From: Maribacter_C sp947494565
GTDB lineage: Bacteria > Bacteroidota > Bacteroidia > Flavobacteriales > Flavobacteriaceae
DNA length: 64,000 bases
Assembly (NCBI RefSeq): GCF_047345415.1
Contig: NZ_JBLFEP010000007.1
Span: forward strand, 248,001 to 312,000
Reading direction: 5' to 3'
In this document: in pieces, positions 53,740 to 62,428 of the stretch
How the letters are laid out: each line of letters starts with the position of its first letter
Position numbering within the stretch: position 1 is the stretch's first letter
Notes under the pieces: generated by a model
Seen by the model: only the letters and a program-made list of their open reading frames with translations
The model's database searches: none
What the model was told of the DNA's origin: nothing
Made by a program: the position numbers and the translations under genes

Positions 53740-54351
53740 TTAAATCTTAAGGGAAAGGCTAAAGATAACTTGCGAAGGTCTTGAGTCCACACGGCCGTCA
53801 ACATTCGTTACATTCGTTCCGATAAAGTTCGCTTCATTCTCTGAAAAACCTCTTTCATAGCGTACATCGAGACCTAATCGACCCAGGTTTACTCCAAGGC
53901 CGGCATGAAGCCCAACGCTAAAATCATTTTCTGCCTCGTTGATACTGAACCCCTCTAAATCATTTTCCACTTGGTACTGAAAGGCAGGACCAGCAAAAAT
54001 ATGTAGTGGACCAACCAAATTGATACCCAATAATACGGGTACATCTATTTTAGTAATGTCAAAATCAGTACTTATGCCATTTACATCATACGTACTGGTG
54101 GTTCTCGTGTAGATTGCCTCTGGCCGGATGTAGATTTTAGCCAATTCAATTTTACCGAATACACCGAAGTGATAGCCTATTTTTCCACTGGATCCTTCGA
54201 CAATGTCCGAAGCGGCATCACCAACTGAGGCAATTAAATCTCCATTTTGATTATAATTAAGTCCACCTTTGATTCCAAAGCCGGAATCCTTTTGTGCAAA
54301 TGCAGTAGCGCTTGCCAATGCCATAACGGCAATTAGAAATACTCTTTTCAT
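53740..54351 (-). CDS. Outer-membrane beta-barrel protein (porin family, PorT-like)
   Basis: A 203-aa exported barrel: signal cleaved about AFAQ (residue 20), then GFGIKGGLNYNQNG, the classic start of the OMP_b-brl (PorT-like) family, with alternating strands and a terminal strand ending SLSLKI. Small eight-stranded barrel expected, role unknown. It precedes no operon partner; the transketolase genes lie upstream in the same direction but are separated by 50 bp. Confidence 0.87.
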   Translation of the reverse strand: MKRVFLIAVMALASATAFAQKDSGFGIKGGLNYNQNGDLIASVGDAASDIVEGSSGKIGYHFGVFGKIELAKIYIRPEAIYTRTTSTYDVNGISTDFDITKIDVPVLLGINLVGPLHIFAGPAFQYQVENDLEGFSINEAENDFSVGLHAGLGVNLGRLGLDVRYERGFSENEANFIGTNVTNVDGRVDSRPSQVIFSLSLKI

Positions 54352-54401
54352 AATGTGTTCGTTTTAAATATCAGTAGTGATATCAAAAACGATACCACCA
54401 T

Positions 54402-55355
54402 TCACTTTCTTTCCAATACTTTTAAAACGGCCTTTACAACGGCTTTATTGTTCAATCCGTATTTCTCCATAAGCTGGTCCGGAGTACCGCTTTCGCCAAA
54501 AGTATCATTGGTTGCCACGAACTCTTGTGGAGCAGGATATTGGGTCGCCAGTACCCTAGAAATGCTTTCTCCGAGTCCGCCAAGATAATTGTGTTCTTCG
54601 GCGGTAACTACACAACCTGTCTTTTGTACCGATTTTAAAACGGCCTCGGCGTCGAGGGGTTTGATGGTGTGTACGTTAATGACTTCGGCCGAAATACCCT
54701 GTTGCTCCAAAGCTTCTGCCGCTAAAAGCGATTCCCATACCAAATGGCCCGTTGCAACAATGGTCACGTCGGTCCCCTCGGAAAGCAATACGGCCTTCCC
54801 TATTTCGAACTTTTGGTCTACCGGGGTAAAGTTGGCAACCTTCGGTCTTCCGAAACGTAAATAAACGGGCCCTTCGTAATCCGCGATCGCTATGGTAGCG
54901 GCTTTGGTTTGATTGTAGTCACAGGGATTGATGACCACCATACCGGGCAACATTTTCATCAATCCGATGTCCTCTAAAATTTGATGGGTAGCCCCATCTT
55001 CACCTAAAGTAACCCCGGCATGCGAAGCACAGATCTTAACGTTCTTACCGGAGTAAGCAATCGATTGTCGTATTTGGTCATACACCCGACCTGTGGAAAA
55101 GTTGGCGAAAGTACCGGTGAACGGTATTTTACCACCGATGGTCAAACCTGCCGCGATTCCCATCATGTTAGCCTCGGCAATACCGATCTGAAAAAAGCGA
55201 TCAGGGTTTTCGTCTATGAAAGTCTGAATCTTTAGCGAACCCACGAGGTCGGCGCAAAGGGCCACTACATTCGGATTGGTTCTACCCAATTCGGTCATTC
55301 CGGCACCATAGCCGCTTCGTGTATCGTTTTTTCCTTGGTCTGTGTATTTCGTCAT
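54402..55355 (-). CDS. Transketolase, C-terminal subunit
   Basis: A 317-aa split-type transketolase part (pyrimidine and C-terminal domains): start TKYTDQGKNDTRSGYGAG, then EANMMGIAAGLTIGGK with the pyrimidine-binding Glu, and SHAGVTLGEDGATHQ. It pairs with the N-terminal subunit encoded 77 bp upstream. Together they carry out two-carbon transfer in the pentose phosphate pathway. Split transketolases are typical of Bacteroidota. Confidence 0.92.
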   Translation of the reverse strand: MTKYTDQGKNDTRSGYGAGMTELGRTNPNVVALCADLVGSLKIQTFIDENPDRFFQIGIAEANMMGIAAGLTIGGKIPFTGTFANFSTGRVYDQIRQSIAYSGKNVKICASHAGVTLGEDGATHQILEDIGLMKMLPGMVVINPCDYNQTKAATIAIADYEGPVYLRFGRPKVANFTPVDQKFEIGKAVLLSEGTDVTIVATGHLVWESLLAAEALEQQGISAEVINVHTIKPLDAEAVLKSVQKTGCVVTAEEHNYLGGLGESISRVLATQYPAPQEFVATNDTFGESGTPDQLMEKYGLNNKAVVKAVLKVLERK

Positions 55356-55431
55356 TGTAGTTTAATTTCATTTCCGCTAAGGCGGGAATCTTTTCAATAA
55401 TTTTAAATCGCCCTGTTGGGGTCAAGAGGTT

Positions 55432-56277
55432 CTAATAATCCCCTAAAGTTTCCGCATTTTGCGAGAGCGCATTTTCCAGTTGCTCGTCATTCGGTGCTTT
55501 ACCATGCCATGCATGGGTATGCATCATGAAATCTACCCCATTACCCATCATGGTTTGTAATAGAACACAAACGGGTTTTCCTTTGCCAGTTCTTGATTTT
55601 GCTTCGTTCATGCCTGTCAGAACGGCTTCAAGATTATTCCCTTCACTGATTTCGAGAACGTCCCAACCAAATGCTTCGAATTTGGCCTTCAAGTCACCAA
55701 GAGGTAGTACATCATCGGTCGCACCATCAATCTGTTTACCGTTGACATCTATGGTAGAGATCAGATTGTCCACTTTGTTTCCGGCAGCGTACATAATGGC
55801 CTCCCAATTTTGACCTTCCTGAAGTTCGCCATCCCCGTGCAGACTATAGATCAAATGGTCGTCATTATTTAATTTTTTGGCCAAGGCCGCTCCAATAGCC
55901 ACTGACATTCCTTGTCCTAAAGAACCCGAAGCAATACGAATACCGGGTAGCCCTTCATGTGTAGTCGGGTGCCCTTGCAAACGCGAATCGATCAAGCGAA
56001 AAGTGTTCAGTTCCTCAACCGGAAAATAACCCCTTCTTGAAAGCACGCTATAGTACACAGGTGAAATATGTCCGTTAGAGAGAAAGAACAGGTCTTCTCC
56101 ATTACCATCCATATCGAAACCATCTTTGAGCTCCATAAGTTCGTGATAGAGCGCAACGAAAAACTCGGTGCACCCCAAGGAGCCACCGGGGTGGCCTGAA
56201 TTTACCTTGTGGACCATTCTCAAGATATCCCTTCTGGTCTGCGAAACTAGGTCTTGTAATTTGCTTAATTCTGGCAT
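55432..56277 (-). CDS. Transketolase, N-terminal subunit
   Basis: A 281-aa diphosphate-binding part: HKVNSGHPGGSLGC, LGQGMSVAIGAALAKKL, and the TPP motif SLHGDGELQEGQNWEA with a later N (VDNLISTIDVNGKQ) about 30 residues on. I start at ATG 56277 (MPELSKLQD), because the in-frame extension to 56358 is not conserved. Forms the two-gene unit with the C-terminal subunit. Confidence 0.92.
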   Translation of the reverse strand: MPELSKLQDLVSQTRRDILRMVHKVNSGHPGGSLGCTEFFVALYHELMELKDGFDMDGNGEDLFFLSNGHISPVYYSVLSRRGYFPVEELNTFRLIDSRLQGHPTTHEGLPGIRIASGSLGQGMSVAIGAALAKKLNNDDHLIYSLHGDGELQEGQNWEAIMYAAGNKVDNLISTIDVNGKQIDGATDDVLPLGDLKAKFEAFGWDVLEISEGNNLEAVLTGMNEAKSRTGKGKPVCVLLQTMMGNGVDFMMHTHAWHGKAPNDEQLENALSQNAETLGDY

Positions 56278-56493
56278 GTTGTAGCTATCTGATTTATTGG
56301 CTTCAAAAGTAATGGCAATCTTTTGGGTAGACAAGTCGGAGTTATCATATTTTATCAACTAGGGTTCGGTCGGAATTTAAATACAAATACAAATTTAAAA
56401 GCAAGCCCAAGCGTGACACTCCAATTCAAGATCGAATTCAGTTGCAGACTTGAACTTTATTTTTTCCTTAGTATAATATGGGGTGGAGTTCTA

Positions 56494-56501
56494 TATCTTT
56501 G
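56494..56501 (+). promoter_or_regulatory. -7 promoter box of the tgt operon
   Basis: TATCTTTG, a perfect TAnnTTTG, 16 bp before the tgt ATG. No TTG at the usual -33 distance is seen. Confidence 0.5.
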
Positions 56502-56517
56502 CCGCTAGTTCAATTCG

Positions 56518-57648
56518 ATGAAGTTTACCTTAGAACATACAGATGTTAATAGTCGCGCGCGCGCAGGGCGAATGCTTACCGACCACGGCCCTATAGAAAC
56601 CCCTATTTTTATGCCTGTAGGAACTGTTGCATCCGTAAAGGGAGTGCACCAACGGGAGTTAAAGGAAGATATCGACCCAGATATCATCTTAGGGAACACC
56701 TATCATTTATTTCTACGCCCAAAAATCGATATTCTCAAACAGGCCGGCGGCTTGCATAAGTTTATGGGATGGGATAGAAATATATTGACCGATAGCGGAG
56801 GGTATCAAGTATATTCCCTTTCGGCGAATCGCAAGATTAAGGAAGAAGGCGTGAAATTCAAATCGCATATAGATGGCTCCATGCATTTTTTCACCCCTGA
56901 AAATGTGATGGAAATACAACGGGTCATCGGGGCGGATATCATTATGGCCTTTGATGAATGTACCCCCTATCCTTGTGATTACACCTACGCCAAACGATCG
57001 ATGCATATGACACACCGTTGGCTTGATAGATGTATCGCCCATTTAGAGAAAACCCCGCTCGAATATGATTACGCACAGACATTTTTCCCTATAGTACAAG
57101 GGTCGACCTATAAAGATTTGAGAAGACAGTCAGCAGAATACATTGCGAACGCCGGAGCGGAAGGAAACGCCATTGGGGGGTTGTCGGTTGGTGAACCCGC
57201 AGAAGAAATGTATGCGATGACCGAAGTGGTCACCGAAATTTTGCCGGAAGACAAACCTAGATATTTAATGGGTGTTGGCACCCCCATAAATATTCTTGAA
57301 AATATCGCCTTGGGCATTGATATGTTCGACTGTGTGATGCCCACGAGGAACGCCAGAAATGGAATGTTGTTTACAGCACACGGTACTATGAATATCAAGA
57401 ACAAAAAATGGGAAGATGATTTTTCCCCTCTTGATGAAATGGGTATTACCTTTGTTGATAAAGAGTATTCCAAGGCCTATTTGCGGCATTTGTTCGCCGC
57501 AAACGAATATCTGGGCAAGCAGATCGCGACAATCCACAATTTAGGATTCTATTTGTGGCTAACGCGAGAGGCGCGAAAACATATTTTGGCCGGGGATTTC
57601 ACGGATTGGAAAAATAAGATGGTCAAACAAATGGACAAACGACTATAA
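56518..57648 (+). CDS. tgt: Queuine tRNA-ribosyltransferase
   Basis: Exchanges guanine 34 for the queuosine precursor in GUN-anticodon tRNAs. The 376-aa protein has the base-catalyst Asp92 in DSGGYQVYSL, the GGLSVGE substrate motif and the nucleophile Asp271 in FDCVMPTRNARNG. Odd point: the C-x-C-x2-C zinc site of other TGTs is replaced by MGITFVD (about 308-314), although the later His340 (TIHN) is kept. I recall the same replacement in other flavobacterial TGTs. It leads an operon with an LptF/G permease and an EamA transporter. Confidence 0.93.
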   Translation: MKFTLEHTDVNSRARAGRMLTDHGPIETPIFMPVGTVASVKGVHQRELKEDIDPDIILGNTYHLFLRPKIDILKQAGGLHKFMGWDRNILTDSGGYQVYSLSANRKIKEEGVKFKSHIDGSMHFFTPENVMEIQRVIGADIIMAFDECTPYPCDYTYAKRSMHMTHRWLDRCIAHLEKTPLEYDYAQTFFPIVQGSTYKDLRRQSAEYIANAGAEGNAIGGLSVGEPAEEMYAMTEVVTEILPEDKPRYLMGVGTPINILENIALGIDMFDCVMPTRNARNGMLFTAHGTMNIKNKKWEDDFSPLDEMGITFVDKEYSKAYLRHLFAANEYLGKQIATIHNLGFYLWLTREARKHILAGDFTDWKNKMVKQMDKRL

Positions 57649-57650
57649 AA

Positions 57651-58730
57651 TTGGGTATTCTTGATCGGTACATATTAAAGCGTTACCTGCTTACGTTCTC
57701 CGTAATGCTCTTATTGTTCATTCCTATCGGTATTATGGCGCATCTCGCAGAGCAGATTGGAAAAATACAAGAGCGTGAGGCACCTTTAAATGAAGTATTG
57801 GCCTATCTGGGTGATTTTAGTATTTACATCGGTAGTCTGTTATTACCCATATTTTTGTTTTTGTCCGTTATTTTTTTCACTTCCAAATTGGCAAGTAACA
57901 CCGAGATCGTTGCGATGCTTAGCTCTGGTATTTCATTCAATAGGTTTCTCAGACCTTATTTGATAGGAGCTTCTATCGTTGCCGTGGCCGTTTTATTAAT
58001 GGGTATGTTCGTAGTGCCCTCCGCTAGCAAGGGTTTTAACGAGTTTAAATACAAATATTTAAAAAGGGGAGGGGAAGAACGGGTAACGACCAATATTTAC
58101 AATCAGCTGAATGAACGCGATTTTATTTACGTCAGTAGTTTTGACCCCGCTCGAAAGATCGGATACAACTTCACCTTTGAACGCTTCAATGAAGACAATA
58201 CATTGGATTTCAAAATGTCGGCGGCCAATATCAGATGGATCGAGAAGGATAGTAATTATCGCTTGACTACCTTTAAAAAAAGAACTATGCTGGGCGATAC
58301 GGCCATCATTGAAACCAAGAGACGATTAGACACTCTTTTCGCATTCAAAATAGATGATTTGACACCGGTCTCTTATGTTGCCGAAACCAAGAACCTTTTA
58401 GAACTTGACAAGTTCATTGCAGATCAACGGAAGAAAGGGGCCTCCAACATCAATGCCTACGTACTTGTGAAATATAAGCGATGGGCGTTGCCGCTCTCTG
58501 TGTTCATCCTAACCATTATCGGAGTGGCAGTGGCTTCTATGAAACGCAGGGGAGGGATGGGACTCAACCTGGCCTTCGGAATTGTAGTGGCCTTTGTCTT
58601 TATCTTTTTTGATCGAATCTTTAGTACGCTCGCCGAACAAGCAGGATTAGATCCGTTATTGGCCGTGGTGATGCCGAATACTCTTTTTGGGATACTCGCA
58701 TTTTATCTGTTGCAAAAAGCAAAACGCTGA
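57651..58730 (+). CDS. LptF/LptG family permease (YjgP/YjgQ)
   Basis: A 359-aa inner-membrane protein with an N-terminal set of helices, a periplasmic jellyroll (about 120-260) and a C-terminal set of helices (SVFILTIIGVAVASMKRRGGMGLNLA is the conserved coupling region). It would move LPS with LptB. It starts with TTG at 57651, 2 bp after the tgt stop; the first ATG is 19 codons in, inside the first helix, so TTG is the likely start. Whether it is the LptF or LptG type cannot be told. Confidence 0.88.
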   Translation: MGILDRYILKRYLLTFSVMLLLFIPIGIMAHLAEQIGKIQEREAPLNEVLAYLGDFSIYIGSLLLPIFLFLSVIFFTSKLASNTEIVAMLSSGISFNRFLRPYLIGASIVAVAVLLMGMFVVPSASKGFNEFKYKYLKRGGEERVTTNIYNQLNERDFIYVSSFDPARKIGYNFTFERFNEDNTLDFKMSAANIRWIEKDSNYRLTTFKKRTMLGDTAIIETKRRLDTLFAFKIDDLTPVSYVAETKNLLELDKFIADQRKKGASNINAYVLVKYKRWALPLSVFILTIIGVAVASMKRRGGMGLNLAFGIVVAFVFIFFDRIFSTLAEQAGLDPLLAVVMPNTLFGILAFYLLQKAKR

Positions 58731-58736
58731 TCCTCG

Positions 58737-59630
58737 ATGGGCGTAAAACTGAGAAATTACCTTCATCTACATTTTATTGTATTTATCTGGGGATTTACCG
58801 CTGTTCTAGGTAAACTGATCACGATAGAAGCCTTACCCCTCGTTTGGTACCGCATGGGCATTGCGGCACTACTAATTATGGTGTTCATAGGTATACGGAG
58901 GTATTCGCTAAAAGTATCGAAGAGAAGCTTCTTGATTTTAGCCACCGCAGGCGGAGCTTTGGCCCTGCACTGGGTTACCTTTTTTCTGGCCATCAAGGTC
59001 GCCAATGTATCCATAGCCTTGGCGGTGATGTCTACTGGTGCTTTTTTTACGGCCTTATTAGAGCCGATTTTATATAAGCGCAAGATTATAGGGTATGAAC
59101 TTGTTTTTGGCCTCGTTGTGGTATTGGGTTTGGTCTTGATCTTCAAAGTGGAGTCTAAATATGCCTATGGCATGGCCATTGCACTGCTTTCGGCCTTTAT
59201 GGGAGTAGTGTTTACATTGCTTAACGGTAAGTTGGTCGTCACGGAAAAACCGACGATTATCTCATTTTATGAATTGGCTATCGGAGCAGTGCTCATTTCG
59301 GTTTATTTAGGAGTTCAAGGCGCATTCACCGTAGACCTCTTTCGACTTTCTGAAAATGACTGGATTCTCATGGGCATTCTTGCCTCCATTTGTACGGCGT
59401 ACGCCTTTATCGGTGGCGTACATGTTATGAAATACCTCACACCCTATACCGTTGTGCTGACCGTAAACCTTGAACCCGTTTACGGGATCGTGCTCGCCTT
59501 CTTTATCCTGGGGGAAGCAGAAAAAATGAACCCGATGTTTTATTTGGGCGCTCTGATTATACTTGCTACGGTCATTGCCAACGGTATACTTAAGAATAGA
59601 GATCGATTAAAAAAAGAGAAGCGCGCCTAG
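58737..59630 (+). CDS. EamA/DMT-family transporter
   Basis: A 297-aa ten-helix drug/metabolite transporter with two EamA repeats (IVFIWGFTAVLGKLITIEALPL, and the second with LEPVYGIVLAFFILGE). It is the third gene of the tgt operon (6 bp after the permease). The exported metabolite cannot be predicted; the family spans amino acids, nucleosides and other metabolites. Confidence 0.9.
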   Translation: MGVKLRNYLHLHFIVFIWGFTAVLGKLITIEALPLVWYRMGIAALLIMVFIGIRRYSLKVSKRSFLILATAGGALALHWVTFFLAIKVANVSIALAVMSTGAFFTALLEPILYKRKIIGYELVFGLVVVLGLVLIFKVESKYAYGMAIALLSAFMGVVFTLLNGKLVVTEKPTIISFYELAIGAVLISVYLGVQGAFTVDLFRLSENDWILMGILASICTAYAFIGGVHVMKYLTPYTVVLTVNLEPVYGIVLAFFILGEAEKMNPMFYLGALIILATVIANGILKNRDRLKKEKRA

Positions 59631-59646
59631 CGTAGCCTTTTATTTT

Positions 59647-59654
59647 TATATTTG
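59647..59654 (+). promoter_or_regulatory. -7 promoter box of accA
   Basis: TATATTTG, a perfect TAnnTTTG match, 27 bp before the accA ATG. No clear -33 TTG. Confidence 0.5.
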
Positions 59655-59681
59655 CCGAGTTAAACTAACGAAACCTACAAC

Positions 59682-60635
59682 ATGGAATATTTGGATTTTG
59701 AACTCCCCATCAAGGAACTCGAAGAGCAGTTGGACAAATGTATGATCATCGGTCAAGAGAGTGACGTTGATGTGACGGAAACCTGCAAACAAATTGAAAA
59801 AAAGCTAGCGGAGACGAAAAAGGATATCTATAAAAACCTCACCGCCTGGCAACGGGTTCAGCTTTCAAGGCATCCGAACCGCCCGTATACCCTCGATTAT
59901 ATCAATGCTATTTGTGGCGATACCTTCTTGGAATTGCATGGTGACAGAAATGTTAAAGATGACAAGGCGATGATAGGGGGGCTGGGAAAAATAGGCGATC
60001 AAAGTTATATGTTCATAGGGCAGCAAAAAGGGTATAATACCAAAACCAGACAATATCGAAATTTTGGTATGGCCAATCCCGAGGGATATCGTAAAGCGTT
60101 GCGTCTCATGAAGTCGGCTGAGAAATTTGGTATTCCCGTGGTCTGTTTGGTGGATACTCCTGGTGCATATCCAGGTATTGAGGCCGAAGAAAGGGGACAA
60201 GGCGAGGCAATCGCCCGAAACATTCTTGAAATGACCCGTTTGAAAGTACCCATTATCGTGGTGATTATCGGTGAAGGTGCGTCAGGAGGTGCCCTTGGTA
60301 TTGGTGTAGGTGACCGGGTATTGATGTTGGAAAATACGTGGTATTCTGTCATATCCCCAGAATCGTGTTCCTCAATCCTTTGGAGAAGTTGGGAGTATAA
60401 GGAAATAGCTGCCGAAGCTCTTAAGTTGACGGCTAATGACATGAAAAAACTAAAGCTTATTGATGAGATTGTCCGCGAACCGGCAGGTGGTGCCCATAGC
60501 AATCGAACTAAAGCCTTTGAAATCGTAAAGAACAAGATCGGTTCCCATTATAAGGAACTCGAAAAGTTATCCCCAAAAGAACTCGTGAAAAATCGCATGG
60601 ATAAATATGCTGAAATGGGAGTCTTTAACGGCTAG
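59682..60635 (+). CDS. accA: Acetyl-CoA carboxylase carboxyltransferase subunit alpha
   Basis: Transfers the carboxyl group from biotin to acetyl-CoA as part of the AccA2D2 heterotetramer, the first committed step of fatty-acid synthesis. The 317-aa protein begins YLDFELPIKELEEQL and carries the family blocks GDRNVKDDKAMIGGLG, PVVCLVDTPGAYPGIEAEERG, and IGEGASGGALGIGVGD with the oxyanion-hole glycines. Monocistronic, with own promoter and a hairpin after it. Confidence 0.94.
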   Translation: MEYLDFELPIKELEEQLDKCMIIGQESDVDVTETCKQIEKKLAETKKDIYKNLTAWQRVQLSRHPNRPYTLDYINAICGDTFLELHGDRNVKDDKAMIGGLGKIGDQSYMFIGQQKGYNTKTRQYRNFGMANPEGYRKALRLMKSAEKFGIPVVCLVDTPGAYPGIEAEERGQGEAIARNILEMTRLKVPIIVVIIGEGASGGALGIGVGDRVLMLENTWYSVISPESCSSILWRSWEYKEIAAEALKLTANDMKKLKLIDEIVREPAGGAHSNRTKAFEIVKNKIGSHYKELEKLSPKELVKNRMDKYAEMGVFNG

Positions 60636-60660
60636 CCCCAGTAATTAACAAGCCCACTGA

Positions 60661-60692
60661 AATCTGAGGAATTCTTTCCTCGGATTTTTTTT
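60661..60692 (+). terminator. Rho-independent terminator after accA
   Basis: AATCTGAGGA pairs with TCCTCGGATT (one G-U pair) over a short loop, then an 8-T run. Confidence 0.85.
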
Positions 60693-60802
60693 GTTATCAA
60701 CACAAAATCGTAACTTATAAACACCGAATTGTTTAACAACTGTGAATATCGCAAGCCGCATATTCCATGTTAACTTAAGGTTAATTGCATACTTTCGTCC
60801 CC

Positions 60803-62353
60803 ATGGAGAAACCGAACCCAGTTATTGGTCGCAAGATCGACAAATCTACCCTAATCAATTTGGAAAGAGGTAAAATACCCCCTCAATCTGTTGATTTAGA
60901 GGAGGTTGTGTTGGGTGCAATGATGATTGATAAAAAAGGTGTTGATGAGGTAATAGATATCTTACATCCTGAAGTTTTTTATAAAGATGCGCATCGGTAT
61001 ATTTATGAGGCCATCTTCAAACTGTTCGAAACCTCTGAACCAGTCGATTTATTAACCGTTTCCTCGCAATTGCGGAAAGATGGGAAGTTAGAGTCGATCG
61101 GAGGCGATTTTTACTTGATCAAACTTACCCAAAAAGTGGCTTCTTCGGCCCATATCGAGTTTCACGCGAGGATTATCCTGCAAAAGTACATTCAACGCAG
61201 TCTGATAAAGATTTCCAACGAGATTATCGAAGAGGCCTATGATGAGGCAACGGATGTTTTCGATTTATTGGACAATGCCGAGTCAAGGTTATATGATGTT
61301 ACGCAAGGCAACCTAAAACGATCCGCAGAGACTGCACAGAATTTGGTCATCCAAGCGAAAAAACGGATTGAAGAGATTTCAAAAAAAGAGGGTATGAGCG
61401 GAATACCCTCAGGCTTTGACAGGGTCGATAAACTAACTTCTGGATGGCAGCCTAGTGATTTGATTATTGTAGCGGCGCGCCCAGGTATGGGTAAAACTGC
61501 ATTGACCTTATCAATGGCTAGGAATATGGCTATTGATCACAATACACCTGTGGCTTTTTTCTCTTGTGAAATGTCTTCAGTGCAATTGATTACCAGGTTG
61601 ATTTCCTCGGAAACAGGCTTGTCTTCGGAAAAATTAAGAACCGGTAAATTAGAAAAGCACGAATGGGAGCAACTTAGTGTTAAAGTTAAGGAGTTGGAAA
61701 AAGCCCCATTATTTATTGATGATACACCATCATTATCGATTTTCGACTTGAGAGCCAAGGCAAGACGACTGGCTTCTCAACACGGAATCAAAATGATTAT
61801 TATTGATTACCTGCAGTTGATGACAGCCGGTGGAAGCCAAAAGGGTGGTAATCGTGAACAAGAGATATCGACGATTTCTCGAAATTTAAAAGCGTTAGCG
61901 AAAGAACTGAACGTGCCAGTGATTGCTCTTTCTCAATTATCACGGGCCGTTGAGACCCGTGGGGGCAGTAAACGACCATTGCTTTCCGATTTAAGGGAGT
62001 CCGGTGCCATAGAACAAGATGCCGATATCGTTTCGTTTATCTACAGGCCTGAATATTATAAAATTGATGAATGGGATGACGAAGAACGTACACCAACCCA
62101 AGGGCAGGCCGAGTTTATTGTCGCCAAACACCGTAATGGAGGCTTGGAGAACATACGGCTAAAGTTCATTGGACAACTGGGTAAATTCGACAATTTGGAT
62201 GATTTTGATTCTCCATTTGAATTCCAGTCGAAGATGAATGATGGTGAAGACAATACTTTTTTGACTAAAAATCTGCCCGATGCCAATACCGCTTTTGGGA
62301 GTTCAATGAATGATAGTTCGGGTTTTGGGGAAGACGATGACGTCCCTTTTTAA
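60803..62353 (+). CDS. dnaB: Replicative DNA helicase DnaB
   Basis: Hexameric fork helicase. The 516-aa protein has the DnaB N-domain (PPQSVDLEEVVLGAMMIDKKG) and a RecA-like C-domain with Walker A ARPGMGKTALTL, Walker B MIIIDYLQLM, and RESGAIEQDADIVSFIYRP. No intein is present. The start at ATG 60803 is preferred over an in-frame TTG at 60785, since a TACTTTCG -7-like box (60790-60797) lies between them. The acidic tail EDDDVPF is typical of Bacteroidota DnaB. Confidence 0.94.
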   Translation: MEKPNPVIGRKIDKSTLINLERGKIPPQSVDLEEVVLGAMMIDKKGVDEVIDILHPEVFYKDAHRYIYEAIFKLFETSEPVDLLTVSSQLRKDGKLESIGGDFYLIKLTQKVASSAHIEFHARIILQKYIQRSLIKISNEIIEEAYDEATDVFDLLDNAESRLYDVTQGNLKRSAETAQNLVIQAKKRIEEISKKEGMSGIPSGFDRVDKLTSGWQPSDLIIVAARPGMGKTALTLSMARNMAIDHNTPVAFFSCEMSSVQLITRLISSETGLSSEKLRTGKLEKHEWEQLSVKVKELEKAPLFIDDTPSLSIFDLRAKARRLASQHGIKMIIIDYLQLMTAGGSQKGGNREQEISTISRNLKALAKELNVPVIALSQLSRAVETRGGSKRPLLSDLRESGAIEQDADIVSFIYRPEYYKIDEWDDEERTPTQGQAEFIVAKHRNGGLENIRLKFIGQLGKFDNLDDFDSPFEFQSKMNDGEDNTFLTKNLPDANTAFGSSMNDSSGFGEDDDVPF

Positions 62354-62428
62354 TATTCTTTAACGCCTTGTAAAATACCGTAGCGCAATTTTTCGTTTAT
62401 CTTTGGATAAGCGACATTTAAGTGCGGT

